The notes: a model not told the origin generated them from the sequence alone. Positions 15,270 to 23,789 are shown, counted from the first letter of the stretch. The stretch is 40,311 nucleotides of DNA from an uncultured Monoglobus sp. (GCA_947625055.1 CANQMT010000025.1:1-40311), one strand, 5' to 3'. Made by a program: numbers and translations.

Positions 15270-16775
15270 TTACTCGTGGTTCACGTTGTCTTTGACAACA
15301 ACGTCATGCGCGCCGCCCTCGATGATCGAAACGCTGCTAACGAGGGTCAGCTTGGCCTTGCTCTGGAACTCGGGAATACTGAGCGCGCCGCAGTTGCACA
15401 TGGTGGAGCGGACCTTGCTCAGGGTGGTCGTCATATTGTCGTGAAGCGAGCCGGCGTACGGCACATAGCAGTCAACGCCCTCAACGAACGAAAGCTTCTT
15501 GTCGCCGCCGAGATCGTAGCGCTGCCAGTTCCTCGCTCTCGCGCTGCCCTCGCCCCAGTACTCCTTCATATAGCTGCCGTTTACCATGACCTTGTTCGTC
15601 GGGCTCTCGTCAAATCTGGCGAAGTATCTGCCCAGCATGCAGAAGTCGCAGCCCATGGCCAGGGCCAGCGTGATGTGGTGGTCGAGCACGATGCCGCCGT
15701 CCGAGCATATCGGAACGTAAACCCCGGTCTCTTTGAAATACTCGTCGCGCGCCTCGGCGACCTCAATGACCGCGGTCGCCTGTCCGCGGCCTATTCCCTT
15801 GGTCTCGCGGGTTATGCAGATGCTGCCGCCGCCGATGCCGACCTTCACGAAGTCTGCGCCCGCCTCGGCCAGAAATCTGAAACCGTCGCGGTCAACCACA
15901 TTGCCTGCGCCGACCTTAACGCTGTCGCCGTAGGTCTTTCTGATATAGTCGATAGTCAGCTTCTGCCACTCGGTGTAGCCCTCGCTGGAGTCGATGCACA
16001 GCACGTCCGCGCCCGCCTCGACCAAGGCCGGGACGCGCTCCTCATAGTCGCGGGTGTTGATGCCCGCGCCCACAATGTAGCGCTTGTGCGAGTCAAGCAG
16101 CTCGTGGGGGTTTTCCTTGTGCTGCTCATAGTCCTTGCGGAACACGAACGCGACAAGCCTGCCGCTGTCGTTCACGATCGGGAGCGAGTTCAGCTTGTGC
16201 TCCCACAGAATGTCGTTCGCCTTTTTAAGCGATGTGCCCTCGGGGGCCGTTATAAGCTTTTCAAGAGGCGTCATGAAGTTTTTGACCTTCTCGTCGGGCG
16301 ACATGCGGGTAACTCTGTAATCCCTGCCGGTGACTATGCCCACCAGTCTGCCGTTTTTGGTTCCGTCCTCGGTGACTGCGATGGTGTCGTGGCCCCTTTC
16401 CTCTTTAAGCGCGACCACGTCCGCCATGGTCTTGTCCGGAGCGATGTTTGAGTCGGACTCAACAAAACCCGCCTTGTAGGCCTTGACCTTTCTTATCATT
16501 TTCGCCTGCTTCTCGATCGGCTGCGAGCCGTAGATAAAGGAGATCCCGCCTTCCTTAGCGAGGCCTATCGCCATGTCAACGCCCGACACGGACTGCATGA
16601 TAGCGGAAACCAAAGGGGTGTTCATCGAGAGGGCGGGTTCTTCCTCGCCCTTTCTGTATTTCACCAAAGGAGTTCGGAGCGAAACGTTCGCGGGTATACA
16701 ATTTGAGTCGGAATATCCGGGAACGAGCAGATATTCGCTGAATGTGTGGGATGGTTCTTTGTAGTAGTACGCCAT
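15270..16775 (-). CDS. guaB: IMP dehydrogenase, Tritrichomonas-type
   Basis: 501 residues. It converts IMP to XMP, the committed step to guanine nucleotides. The catalytic loop is [18 protein letters not shown] with the nucleophile at C320, and the mobile flap carries R419-Y420 in [13 protein letters not shown] pair (about 110-225, containing IVTGRDYRV) is inserted in the barrel. The loop and C-terminal block ([42 protein letters not shown]) match the Tritrichomonas foetus enzyme group as I know it (C319, R418, Y419) rather than the common bacterial GPGSICTTR type. Start follows AAAGGAGG. It is expressed from a strong promoter with a 117-nt leader. Confidence 0.93.
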   Translation of the reverse strand: MAYYYKEPSHTFSEYLLVPGYSDSNCIPANVSLRTPLVKYRKGEEEPALSMNTPLVSAIMQSVSGVDMAIGLAKEGGISFIYGSQPIEKQAKMIRKVKAYKAGFVESDSNIAPDKTMADVVALKEERGHDTIAVTEDGTKNGRLVGIVTGRDYRVTRMSPDEKVKNFMTPLEKLITAPEGTSLKKANDILWEHKLNSLPIVNDSGRLVAFVFRKDYEQHKENPHELLDSHKRYIVGAGINTRDYEERVPALVEAGADVLCIDSSEGYTEWQKLTIDYIRKTYGDSVKVGAGNVVDRDGFRFLAEAGADFVKVGIGGGSICITRETKGIGRGQATAVIEVAEARDEYFKETGVYVPICSDGGIVLDHHITLALAMGCDFCMLGRYFARFDESPTNKVMVNGSYMKEYWGEGSARARNWQRYDLGGDKKLSFVEGVDCYVPYAGSLHDNMTTTLSKVRSTMCNCGALSIPEFQSKAKLTLVSSVSIIEGGAHDVVVKDNVNHE

Positions 16776-16898
16776 AAAAATTCCTCCTTTTCGTTTTAAA
16801 CCGCGCCGAATACGGCAATAATACGCGTATAACCGGACTCCGCGCGGATAATAATTAGAATAACGGACTTAAAAAATGATTGTATTGGTTAATGTAAA

Positions 16899-16927
16899 AT
16901 TGTAACATAATTTAAGTGAATTGTCAA
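16899..16927 (-). promoter_or_regulatory. Promoter of the IMP dehydrogenase operon
   Basis: Minus strand TTGACA (16927-16922), 17-bp spacer, TACAAT (16904-16899). The leader of about 117 nt contains GC-rich complementary blocks around 16801-16850 but no purine-riboswitch core that I can recognise. Confidence 0.8.
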
Positions 16928-17349
16928 AGAAATATTAAAGATCCGCCATAAAATATTAACGCGGCCCGGCGGCAATATTTTGTGTATATTTACAAGATTT
17001 TTTTCGGAGTGAAATAAAAGCCGAAAATACACTTTATTTTAAATAAAAAAATACGTAAAAAGACGGAATTTTTGTTAAAAAATACAAAAATATTATAAAT
17101 CTAAAAATAATTGTAGCATTTTGTCGTCCGTTGTAGTAAAATGCTAATATATCATTACAATGGATGTTTGGACATAATATTACATATTAACAATATGGGC
17201 AGAAAATGTATCTTAGCGAGATGACCTGAGTATGCTTGTATTGTTGTTGCATTTGTTGCGTTTAAATTATGAAAAATAAATCTATGAAAAACAAATTAAA
17301 ATAAGGAAAAATAAATTAAAATTATAATATAATTTCAGGAGGACAAAAA
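16928..17349. other. AT-rich intergenic region upstream of HU
   Basis: About 420 bp without a credible gene. It holds a perfect 9-bp inverted repeat (TAGCATTTT 17114-17122 and AAAATGCTA 17138-17146), several A-tracts, and repeated (G)AAAAATAAAT-type units just before the HU ribosome site. The HU promoter is not obvious; TTGTAG (17111-17116) with TAGTAA (17134-17139) is one weak candidate. Confidence 0.5.
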
Positions 17350-17628
17350 ATGAATAAGCAAGAGTTACTTTCAGCTATTTCTGAGAAATCAGGATTAACA
17401 AAGAAGGATTCCGAAGCAGCATTGGCCGCTTTTATCGAGACAGTTCAGGAATCTTTGAAGAAGGGCGATAAGGTTCAGCTTATCGGCTTTGGCAGCTTCG
17501 AAGTAAGAGAAAGAGCAGCGAGATCGGGCAAGAACCCCCTCACGGGCGAGCCTATGAATATTCCCGCGGCTAAGGTTCCCGCTTTCAAGGCGGGCCGCGC
17601 TCTTAAGGACCTGGTAAATAATAAATAA
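17350..17628 (+). CDS. hup: HU-family DNA-binding protein
   Basis: 92 residues, standard length. Begins [20 protein letters not shown]; the signature [14 protein letters not shown] and the DNA-intercalating arm [23 protein letters not shown] are intact, including the conserved NP proline. HU bends and compacts DNA non-specifically. Strong ribosome site CAGGAGG. Monocistronic with its own terminator and a long AT-rich upstream region. Confidence 0.96.
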   Translation: MNKQELLSAISEKSGLTKKDSEAALAAFIETVQESLKKGDKVQLIGFGSFEVRERAARSGKNPLTGEPMNIPAAKVPAFKAGRALKDLVNNK

Positions 17629-17644
17629 GCAAATCGTTTTGCGG

Positions 17645-17671
17645 GCGCAGCCTTTCGGCTGCGCTTTTTTT
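17645..17671 (+). terminator. Terminator of HU gene
   Basis: GCGCAGCC, TTTC loop, GGCTGCGC followed by TTTTTTT. Confidence 0.95.
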
Positions 17672-17923
17672 GCGGTTTTGCTTTGAACATCATATTTTAA
17701 AGGGCTTGTAACATAATCGTCATAATCCTCCCCAAAATGAACAAATGTCTGAAAAATACTGCTAAAAATTCGGTTTGAGCCGTTGTTTTATTGGATATAA
17801 TTGAGATTGACTTTTCGGCGGAAATGTTGTTTAATATAAATGCGGAAAGTGTCCGCCGCGCGCTGCGCGGAGAGATTTCCGCCCGTTCAGGTCATATTAA
17901 TTGTGATAACAGGAGGGGATTTT

Positions 17924-18181
17924 ATGAGAGTATTTTCGCACACTGTCACAAACAAGTATGATTTGGCCGCAAAACCGGCGATGGACATAATAAAATTAGC
18001 GGGAGAACATAAATGCCGCACATACGTCGAAAGCCGTGACTATATCACGGATATCGACAAGCTGTTTATACTGCTCAGCTATGGCATAAAGGCCGGAGAT
18101 ACGATAAAGTTTATTACGGAAGGCGACGACGAGAAGCGCGCCATAGATAAAATAGGTAAATATGTTTCCCGCTATATGTAA
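17924..18181 (+). CDS. HPr-like protein lacking both phosphorylation sites
   Basis: 85 residues that align without gaps to Bacillus HPr. The usual GIHARPA at 13-19 is DLAAKPA, so catalytic His15 is Ala15. At position 46, regulatory Ser is Lys (DIDKLF in place of the LKSIMG pattern), while the following LSYGIKAGD matches LSLGIxxG. The fold is therefore probably kept, but neither EI-dependent nor HPr-kinase phosphorylation is possible at these sites. Bacillus Crh retains Ser46, so this is more degenerate than Crh. A regulatory protein-binding role is inference. Start follows AGGAGGGG. Confidence 0.8.
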   Translation: MRVFSHTVTNKYDLAAKPAMDIIKLAGEHKCRTYVESRDYITDIDKLFILLSYGIKAGDTIKFITEGDDEKRAIDKIGKYVSRYM

Positions 18182-18219
18182 AATAAGCATGAAACATCCA
18201 CCGGTTTTGAACCAAAACA

Positions 18220-18248
18220 AACGCGGAGCCGTTCGGCTCCGCGTTTTT
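18220..18248. terminator. Bidirectional terminator between HPr-like gene and argB
   Basis: A perfect stem ACGCGGAGCC...GGCTCCGCGT (18221-18244) with TTTTT on the plus side and a T-rich run on the minus side. Confidence 0.9.
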
Positions 18249-18257
18249 CCTATTCCT

Positions 18258-18284
18258 AGACCCTATTCCCTAGTCCCTACGTTA
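18258..18284. repeat. 27-bp interspersed repeat, copy 1
   Basis: The 27 bases starting AGACCCTATTCC and ending CCCTACGTTA recur at 29995-30021 with one mismatch. The last three bases of this copy supply the argB stop codon on the minus strand. Related degenerate pieces are at 29850-29869 (inverted) and 28768-28776. Confidence 0.75.
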
Positions 18285-19163
18285 GTATTTATCGCCCTTG
18301 ATAAGGGTGCCTATGCCGGATTTTGTGAAGATCTCAAGCAGCAGACAGTGCGGGATCCTTCCGTCGATTATATGAACGCCCGAAACGCCCGCGTCGATCG
18401 CGTCGCAGCAGCCCAGGACCTTGGGTATCATGCCGCCTTTGATAACGCCGGTGCCGATCATCTGATCAATCTCCTTGGTGTGCGCCTCATATATTATGTT
18501 GCCGTCGTCGTCCTTAAGACCCTCAACGTCGGTCAGCAGCACCAGCTTCTCGGCCTGGACAGCCTTGGCGACCGCCGAGGCGACCGTGTCAGCGTTGATG
18601 TTGTAGCTGTTGCCGTGCTCGTCTGTGCCTATCGGCGCGATAACGGGGATATACTGGTCGGACGAAAGCAGATCGAGAATGCAGTTCTTGACATGAACTA
18701 TGTCGCCCACATATCCCAGCTCCTTAACCTCGCCGTCTTCAACGGTGGTCTGTTTCTTACATTCGATAAAGCTCGCGTCGATTCCGCTTATTCCAACGGC
18801 TCTGCCGCCCTTTGTGTTAAGCAGCGACACGATCTCTTTGTTGGTTTTGCCGATCAGGACCTGCTGGGCTATATCCATTGTGGCCTTGTCGGTGTAGCGG
18901 AGACCGTTGATAAATTTGCTCTCAATGCCCGATTTGCTGAGAGCCGCCGAGATATCGGGGCCGCCGCCGTGGACCACGATAGGCTTTAAGCCGATGTATT
19001 TGAGCAGTATAATATCATCCATGACCGAGTTTTTGAGATCCTCGTTTATCATGGCGTTTCCGCCGTATTTAACGACGATCTTCGCCCCCTCGAACTTTTG
19101 CATATACGGCAGAGCCTCGATAAGGATCTCGGCTCTGCTGATCAAGTCCTCCATTTTTGCCAT
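18282..19163 (-). CDS. argB: Acetylglutamate kinase
   Basis: 293 residues of the amino-acid kinase family. Motifs: KYGGNAMIN (ATP phosphates), [10 protein letters not shown], and the late VTxGGM-like region [14 protein letters not shown]. It phosphorylates N-acetylglutamate in arginine synthesis. Long N-terminal helix [20 protein letters not shown] is typical of hexameric, arginine-inhibitable forms. It follows argC by 18 bp in one operon. The stop codon lies in an interspersed repeat, so the extreme C-terminus may have been reset by insertion. argJ, argD and argF are not adjacent. Confidence 0.95.
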   Translation of the reverse strand: MAKMEDLISRAEILIEALPYMQKFEGAKIVVKYGGNAMINEDLKNSVMDDIILLKYIGLKPIVVHGGGPDISAALSKSGIESKFINGLRYTDKATMDIAQQVLIGKTNKEIVSLLNTKGGRAVGISGIDASFIECKKQTTVEDGEVKELGYVGDIVHVKNCILDLLSSDQYIPVIAPIGTDEHGNSYNINADTVASAVAKAVQAEKLVLLTDVEGLKDDDGNIIYEAHTKEIDQMIGTGVIKGGMIPKVLGCCDAIDAGVSGVHIIDGRIPHCLLLEIFTKSGIGTLIKGDKY

Positions 19164-19181
19164 TTTGATTTCCCTTTCTGT

Positions 19182-20222
19182 TTATAGATACATTCCCGCG
19201 GCGCGAAGACCCGTGCCCTCGTCAAGTCCGCAGATAAGATTCATATTCTGAACGGCCTGTCCCGCCGCGCCTTTCACAAGGTTGTCAATGCACGAGACAA
19301 CAACTGCGCGGTTTAAGCGCTCGTCGACAACGACGCCGATCGCCGCGTAGTTTGAGCCTGCGACATGCTTGATCTCGGGCAGGGTCCCCGCGTCGTAGAT
19401 CCGGACGAATTCCTCGCCCTTGTAATATTCCTTGTAGAGCCCGACCGCCTCATCTGTGGTCATGGGTTTTTTGAGGTCCGCGTAGCAGGTCGCCAGAATC
19501 CCCCTCTGCATGGGTACCAGGTGGGGAGTGAACGACAGCATGATATCCTCGCCCGCCAGCAGCGAAAGCTCCTGTTCGATCTCCGATGTGTGGCGGTGGG
19601 TCGCGACTTTATATGCCTTGAGCGACTCGTTGACCTCACAGTAGAGGTTGGGCAGAACAGCGCTCCTTCCCGCGCCGGTCACGCCGGACTTGGCGTCGGC
19701 GATAAGACTTGTGTTGTCGACCGATCCTGACGCCACAAGAGGCGCCAGGGCCAGTATCGAGCAGGTGGTATAACAGCCCGGATTGCCGATCAGCCGATGC
19801 CTTTTTATCTCGTCTCTGTGCAGCTCGCACAGGCCGTAGACCGATTCTTTAAGAATTTCGGGGGCGGAGTGGGGTTCTCCGTACCATTTTTCATAGACCT
19901 TGGGGTCGTTATATCTGAAATCGCCGCTCAGGTCGATAACCTTGAGCCCTTTTTCAAACAAAGCGGGGATAACGGTTTTTGAAGCTCCGTGCGGCAGCGC
20001 GGTGAAAACCACGTCGCAGTTTTCGGCGATGTCGTCAACGTCAAGGGCGCTGCATTCCATATCGCAGATGCCTTTAAGGTTTGGATAGACCTCCGATATC
20101 TTTTGACCGACAAAGCTCTGCGAAACGACCCGCGCGAGTTCGGCACCGGGGTGCGAAACGATAAGACGCACGGTTTCGATCCCGGCATAGCCTGTGGCGC
20201 CCAAAATTCCGACTTTTATCAT
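19182..20222 (-). CDS. argC: N-acetyl-gamma-glutamyl-phosphate reductase
   Basis: 346 residues. The N-terminal NADP-binding fold begins MIKVGILGATGYAGIE; the catalytic cysteine is C150 in GNPGCYTT, and HRHTSEIEQEL carries the conserved histidines. It reduces N-acetylglutamyl phosphate to the semialdehyde, the step after ArgB. First gene of an argC-argB operon with its own promoter at 20273-20301. The ribosome site GGAG is somewhat far (about 11 bases). Confidence 0.96.
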   Translation of the reverse strand: MIKVGILGATGYAGIETVRLIVSHPGAELARVVSQSFVGQKISEVYPNLKGICDMECSALDVDDIAENCDVVFTALPHGASKTVIPALFEKGLKVIDLSGDFRYNDPKVYEKWYGEPHSAPEILKESVYGLCELHRDEIKRHRLIGNPGCYTTCSILALAPLVASGSVDNTSLIADAKSGVTGAGRSAVLPNLYCEVNESLKAYKVATHRHTSEIEQELSLLAGEDIMLSFTPHLVPMQRGILATCYADLKKPMTTDEAVGLYKEYYKGEEFVRIYDAGTLPEIKHVAGSNYAAIGVVVDERLNRAVVVSCIDNLVKGAAGQAVQNMNLICGLDEGTGLRAAGMYL

Positions 20223-20272
20223 TATGTATCAACTCCGTCATAAAATCAATTAATTCGCTGTATTACAAGGCT

Positions 20273-20301
20273 ATTATACTATCAACGGCAAAATATATCA
20301 A
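20273..20301 (-). promoter_or_regulatory. Promoter of argC-argB
   Basis: Minus strand TTGATA (20301-20296), 17-bp spacer, TATAAT (20278-20273). I could not recognise a definite ARG box. Confidence 0.75.
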
Positions 20302-20492
20302 GACTAAGCTTAAATTTTGTGCAGTATTACCGAATTTTTAAAAAGAGCCAAATTTTGCTATGCAAATTGCCTAAAATCTTTTTTTTAATTTTGGTTAATT
20401 AATCTCTTTTTTTCTTTTGATAAGTATGTTAGAATATATTTGTATTTAAAGTGAAACTTTATAATATAAATAAATATAGGAGGTCATATAAT

Positions 20493-21602
20493 ATGGCAAG
20501 TTTAAGTTTACGGCATATCTACAAGACATATCAGGGCGGTTTTACCGCGGTTAAGGATTTCAATCTTGAAATCGCCGACAAGGAGTTCGTTATCTTCGTT
20601 GGTCCCTCGGGCTGCGGTAAGTCGACAACTCTGAGAATGATCGCGGGTCTTGAGGAAATTTCCGAAGGCGAACTCTATATCGGCGACAAGCTGATGAACG
20701 ACGTTGTTCCCAAGGACAGAGATATCGCGATGGTTTTCCAGAACTACGCTCTGTATCCGCATATGTCGGTATTTGAGAATATGGCATTCGGCCTGAAGCT
20801 CAGAAAAGTTCCGAAGGATGAGATCAAGAAGAAGGTTATCGAGGCAGCTCAGATCCTGGGTATCGAGCATTTGCTTGACAGAAAGCCCAAGGCTCTGTCC
20901 GGCGGTCAGAGACAGCGTGTTGCGCTGGGCCGCGCTATCGTTCGTACGCCTAAGGTATTCCTTATGGATGAGCCTCTCTCAAACCTGGACGCCAAGCTGA
21001 GAGTTCAGATGAGAACCGAGATCGGCAAGCTGCATAAGAAGCTCATGACAACGTTTATCTACGTTACGCATGACCAGACAGAGGCTATGACGATGGGTAC
21101 AAGGATCGTTGTTATGAAGGACGGTATCATCCAGCAGGTTGACTCGCCGACAAACCTCTACAACTATCCCTGCAATATGTTCGTTGCCGGATTCATCGGC
21201 TCGCCGCAGATGAACTTCCTGAACGTAACGCTTGACAGCGCGAGCGACGGTACATACTTAAAGAGCGGTCAGTTCAAGATCAAGCTGCCCGACGGCAAGG
21301 TTACACCCGAACTTAAGAAATACAACGGCAAGGAAGTTGTTATGGGTATCAGACCCGAAGATATGTATGATGACGAGGCGTTTATTTCAAGCGTTCCCGG
21401 CTGCAGTGTTGATGTTAATATCGACCTGGTTGAGATGATGGGCGCCGAGACATATCTGTACTTCAAGGTAGCCGGCACCGACTTCACGGCGAGAGTTAAC
21501 CCCCGCTCGAAGACCAAGCATGGCGATCATGTTCCTGTTGCTTTGGATCCCAACAAGATCCACATCTTCGACAAGGACACCGAGAATATCATTTCGCACT
21601 AA
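20493..21602 (+). CDS. ugpC: Sugar ABC transporter ATP-binding protein, UgpC/MsmK type
   Basis: 369 residues. Walker A GPSGCGKST (37-45), Q-loop VFQNYALYPHM, signature LSGGQRQR, Walker B VFLMDEPLSNLD, switch VTHDQ, then a C-terminal MalK-like regulatory OB region (about 240-369). Proteins of this group energise several carbohydrate importers at once. No permease or binding-protein genes adjoin, consistent with a shared ATPase serving dispersed sugar (possibly pectin-oligosaccharide) transporters; this is inference. ATG at 20493 follows AGGAGG; the earlier in-frame codon lacks a site. Confidence 0.94.
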   Translation: MASLSLRHIYKTYQGGFTAVKDFNLEIADKEFVIFVGPSGCGKSTTLRMIAGLEEISEGELYIGDKLMNDVVPKDRDIAMVFQNYALYPHMSVFENMAFGLKLRKVPKDEIKKKVIEAAQILGIEHLLDRKPKALSGGQRQRVALGRAIVRTPKVFLMDEPLSNLDAKLRVQMRTEIGKLHKKLMTTFIYVTHDQTEAMTMGTRIVVMKDGIIQQVDSPTNLYNYPCNMFVAGFIGSPQMNFLNVTLDSASDGTYLKSGQFKIKLPDGKVTPELKKYNGKEVVMGIRPEDMYDDEAFISSVPGCSVDVNIDLVEMMGAETYLYFKVAGTDFTARVNPRSKTKHGDHVPVALDPNKIHIFDKDTENIISH

Positions 21603-21613
21603 AAACAAAAACC

Positions 21614-21644
21614 GCCGGACGGGATCTTCCCGTCCGGCTATTTT
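21614..21644 (+). terminator. Terminator after ugpC
   Basis: An 11-bp perfect stem (21614-21624 with 21628-21638), TCT loop, followed by TATTTT. Confidence 0.92.
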
Positions 21645-21682
21645 AATATTGTTCATTTGAACATTTTCTTAAAACTATTTAG

Positions 21683-22105
21683 TTAAAGCGTTGAAAAATT
21701 ATTTTGCCTATAAATGTCATGCAAATATTCTTTTGTTATTTTATATACTTTTTCTGCGTTTTCAACTTGTTTTGCAGCTTCGTCTTTTTTTGCAATATAG
21801 AAATCATCATAATCGCTTTTGCTTCTTATTAAACTTGCGCCGGTTATGATATCCGAAACCTCGCGGCCGAAAATTCGGGTCTTGACATAGTGTTCCCTGA
21901 AATATGAAATAACGCCGGAGTGTTTTTTGAAGTCAACCTCATCAAGCGCCAATACTGCCCGCATAGCGTGAAAAATGCTGTAATACGCTCTGTTGTTAGC
22001 GGTTTTGTATTCTTCGATTTCAAGGTTTTTGCGCGCGCTGCTTAAAAACTCTTTTGCTCTTTCCAGCCTGTATTTTGAAAGAATAATACTTTTTTCGTTA
22101 GGCAA
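21683..22105 (-). CDS. HEPN-domain protein, putative RNase toxin of a HEPN-MNT pair
   Basis: 140 residues, mostly helical. The motif RAYYSIFH (R39 to H46, an Rx6H) matches the catalytic RX4-6H of HEPN ribonucleases. It overlaps the MNT gene by 8 bp (22098-22105), which is the typical translational coupling of HEPN-MNT toxin-antitoxin pairs. In characterised pairs the MNT partner AMPylates a tyrosine near the Rx4-6H motif and thereby inactivates the toxin; here tyrosines Y41-Y42 lie within the motif. HEPN proteins can also be non-toxic nucleotidyltransferase partners. Confidence 0.82.
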   Translation of the reverse strand: MPNEKSIILSKYRLERAKEFLSSARKNLEIEEYKTANNRAYYSIFHAMRAVLALDEVDFKKHSGVISYFREHYVKTRIFGREVSDIITGASLIRSKSDYDDFYIAKKDEAAKQVENAEKVYKITKEYLHDIYRQNNFSTL

Positions 22106-22445
22106 CTATCCTCACTCCTTCGGTGTCAACATTTTTATAAAAAGGCAGGTCGATTTTCCATTCATTAAAGAATTGGGAGCTGATAACGATCGGAGATAAA
22201 GTTACGGAATAATCAAATTCTTCATAAATATCCCCTAGTATTTTTATTATGCGGTCATTATAAGTGTTTTCGATATCATGCGGTATATCCGCTATTATTG
22301 CAATGTCAACATCGGAAGTCTCCTCAAAGTCTCCGCGCGCATAAGAGCCGAAAAGAATGATCTCTCTCAAGCTGCTGCCGAACAAAATTTTTATTTTTTC
22401 CGCAAAAACGCGGAGTATATTATCAAGTTCAGATCTTGAACACAT
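22098..22445 (-). CDS. MNT-type minimal nucleotidyltransferase, putative antitoxin
   Basis: 115 residues. The DNA polymerase beta-like signature is complete: G33-S34 followed by D45-V-D47 (GSYARGDFEETSDVDIAI). This is the minimal nucleotidyltransferase that partners HEPN proteins and can act as an antitoxin by AMPylation. First gene of the pair, with GAAAGGGATG upstream. A weak promoter (TTGCCG, 16 bp, TATTAT) lies in the 87 bp between it and fabZ. Confidence 0.85.
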   Translation of the reverse strand: MCSRSELDNILRVFAEKIKILFGSSLREIILFGSYARGDFEETSDVDIAIIADIPHDIENTYNDRIIKILGDIYEEFDYSVTLSPIVISSQFFNEWKIDLPFYKNVDTEGVRIVA

Positions 22446-22532
22446 TTTAAATCATCCCTTTCGTTTAAGTTAATAATATAGTGCTCTGAGTATTCGGCAA
22501 ATATAATGCTTTTTGAAATAACGCCGAAAAAT

Positions 22533-22970
22533 TTATTTTTCGATCAGGGCAAAGGAGATTTCGCCTTTGGCGGCGATATCATCGCCAACATAGGCGCACA
22601 CGTCGGCCTTGCCCATGACCGAGCGGAACTTTGTCAGCTCGACCTCAAGGCGCAGCGTCTCGCCCGGCACCACCTGGTGTTTGAATTTGAAGTTGTTGAT
22701 CCCGGTGAACACCGCCAGCTTGTCTTTAAACTCGGGCTTGCTGAGAATAACCACTGCCCCGACCTGCGCCAGCGCCTCGCAGATAAGCACACCCGGCATT
22801 ATGGGGTTGCCGGGGAAGTGTCCCTGAAAGAACGGCTCGTTCATCGTGACGTTTTTAAGTCCGACCGCGCGCTTTCCTTCCTCAAACTCGATAATTTTGT
22901 CCACGAGCAAAAACGGATAGCGATGCGGTATGGTGTTCATTATCTCTTTTATATTCATTTCGCTGCTCAT
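22533..22970 (-). CDS. fabZ: 3-hydroxyacyl-ACP dehydratase FabZ
   Basis: 145 residues with a complete hot-dog dehydratase: HRYPFLLVD near the N-terminus, catalytic H51 in [13 protein letters not shown] and E65 in EALAQ. It dehydrates 3-hydroxyacyl-ACP in type II fatty-acid synthesis. ATG at 22970 follows GGAGGTAAAAC; an extension to 23030 lacks a site. It is isolated here, without fabD/F/G or acc genes, which is unusual because FabZ is normally in a fab cluster in Clostridia; it may be a second copy. Confidence 0.94.
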   Translation of the reverse strand: MSSEMNIKEIMNTIPHRYPFLLVDKIIEFEEGKRAVGLKNVTMNEPFFQGHFPGNPIMPGVLICEALAQVGAVVILSKPEFKDKLAVFTGINNFKFKHQVVPGETLRLEVELTKFRSVMGKADVCAYVGDDIAAKGEISFALIEK

Positions 22971-23059
22971 TGTTTTACCTCCATAAAAATATGTTAAGAT
23001 TATATTACCACAAGGCGGCGGCTTTAGCAAGAAATAAATAAAATTTTTTCAAAAAAGTC

Positions 23060-23088
23060 TTGACAAGCCCGGTTGATTGTGGTATTAT
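23060..23088 (+). promoter_or_regulatory. Promoter of tRNA-Tyr
   Basis: TTGACA (23060-23065), 17-bp spacer, TATTAT (23083-23088), about 45 bp before the mature tRNA. Confidence 0.85.
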
Positions 23089-23132
23089 AGTCAAGTCGTC
23101 AGCGCGGAAGCGGGGCGGCGGACAATTTAATC

Positions 23133-23217
23133 GGAGGGGTTCCCGAGTGGCCAAAGGGGGCAGACTGTAAATCTGTTGTCAACGACTTCGATGGTTCGAA
23201 TCCATCTCCCTCCACCA
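23133..23217 (+). tRNA. tRNA-Tyr (GTA anticodon)
   Basis: 85 nt including encoded CCA (23215-23217). Acceptor GGAGGGG pairs with TCCCTCC (one wobble). The anticodon loop CTGTAAA holds GTA at 23167-23169. The long variable arm of a class II tRNA and T-arm GATGG-TTCGAAT-CCATC are clear. Single tRNA gene with its own promoter and terminator. Confidence 0.96.
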
Positions 23218-23218
23218 A

Positions 23219-23250
23219 AAAAGCTTGAAACGAAAGTTTCAAGCTTTTTT
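23219..23250. terminator. Bidirectional terminator shared by tRNA-Tyr and the relE-like gene
   Basis: Stem AAGCTTGAAAC / GTTTCAAGCTT with GAAA loop (23221-23246), A-run on the left and T-run on the right, so it works on both strands. The relE-like stop codon begins at its right edge. Confidence 0.92.
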
Positions 23251-23512
23251 ATATGCCGAGTACTTCTTTGTGGTGCCCGACTTCCAACAACAGAATAATA
23301 ACGCCGTTTTCATACCGCCATAAAATCCTGATGTTCATATTAACGCTCATTTCAAACACATCATCAAAACCCCGGACTTTTTTGGTTCGCAGAGACGGAT
23401 AAAACGGATCTTTAATTAATAATTTAAGCTTATTCGCCACCGCGGTCCGTTCGGCGCGCGATAAGCTTTTCAGGTGCTTTTCAAAGGTCTTTGTATATTT
23501 CAGCTTATACAT
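23249..23512 (-). CDS. RelE/ParE-family toxin (mRNA interferase-like)
   Basis: 87 residues with the compact RelE fold pattern: YTKTFEKHLKSLSRAERTAV N-terminal helices, then MNIRILWRYENGVIILLLEVGHHKEVLGI strands. The conserved basic Arg in the RILW strand and the terminal HHKE are typical of the YafQ/RelE branch. Directly downstream of an AbrB-type antitoxin, one base apart, so co-translated. Expected to cleave ribosome-bound mRNA; unproven. Confidence 0.85.
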   Translation of the reverse strand: MYKLKYTKTFEKHLKSLSRAERTAVANKLKLLIKDPFYPSLRTKKVRGFDDVFEMSVNMNIRILWRYENGVIILLLEVGHHKEVLGI

Positions 23513-23513
23513 T

Positions 23514-23771
23514 TTAAGCGTCTATTCCCATATCCGCGAACATTTCCTCTACGCTTTCAAAAGCGGTTTGTTTCGAGGTCTCTTTCTCGGCGTCTTTGAC
23601 AAGCTTGGCTATTTTGGCGATTTTATTTTTGGGATACACAACGACCGGACATAAGAATATGCCGCCGTCTTTTTCGGTAATGTCAAATTTATCGCCCTCG
23701 CTGATGCCGAGCTTTTTTATAATATCGGCGGGAATTGTGACCTGTGAGCGTCCTCGTATTTCTGCCAGCAT
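23514..23771 (-). CDS. AbrB/MazE-type antitoxin
   Basis: 85 residues. The N-terminal swapped-hairpin domain (about 1-45) has RGRSQVTIPADIIKKLGISEGD, the standard SpoVT/AbrB core. The C-terminal half is charged and probably disordered, fitting a toxin-binding tail. Transcribed before the RelE-like gene from the promoter and palindrome at 23790-23845, most likely autorepressed. Start follows AAAGGGTG. Confidence 0.87.
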   Translation of the reverse strand: MLAEIRGRSQVTIPADIIKKLGISEGDKFDITEKDGGIFLCPVVVYPKNKIAKIAKLVKDAEKETSKQTAFESVEEMFADMGIDA

Positions 23772-23789
23772 GCAATCACCCTTTCGTGT

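Noticed and set aside
15216-16451. 411-codon plus-strand open frame opposite IMP dehydrogenase
   Set aside because: It is antisense to a complete, recognisable enzyme in a GC-rich stretch, has no ribosome site and encodes no known domain; it is a shadow frame.
16776-16898. Guanine riboswitch in the IMP dehydrogenase leader
   Set aside because: Expected for a purine gene, but the conserved three-way-junction core bases are not present.
18162-18989. 275-codon plus-strand open frame opposite argB
   Set aside because: Antisense to intact argB, crosses the bidirectional terminator at 18220-18248 and lacks a ribosome site.
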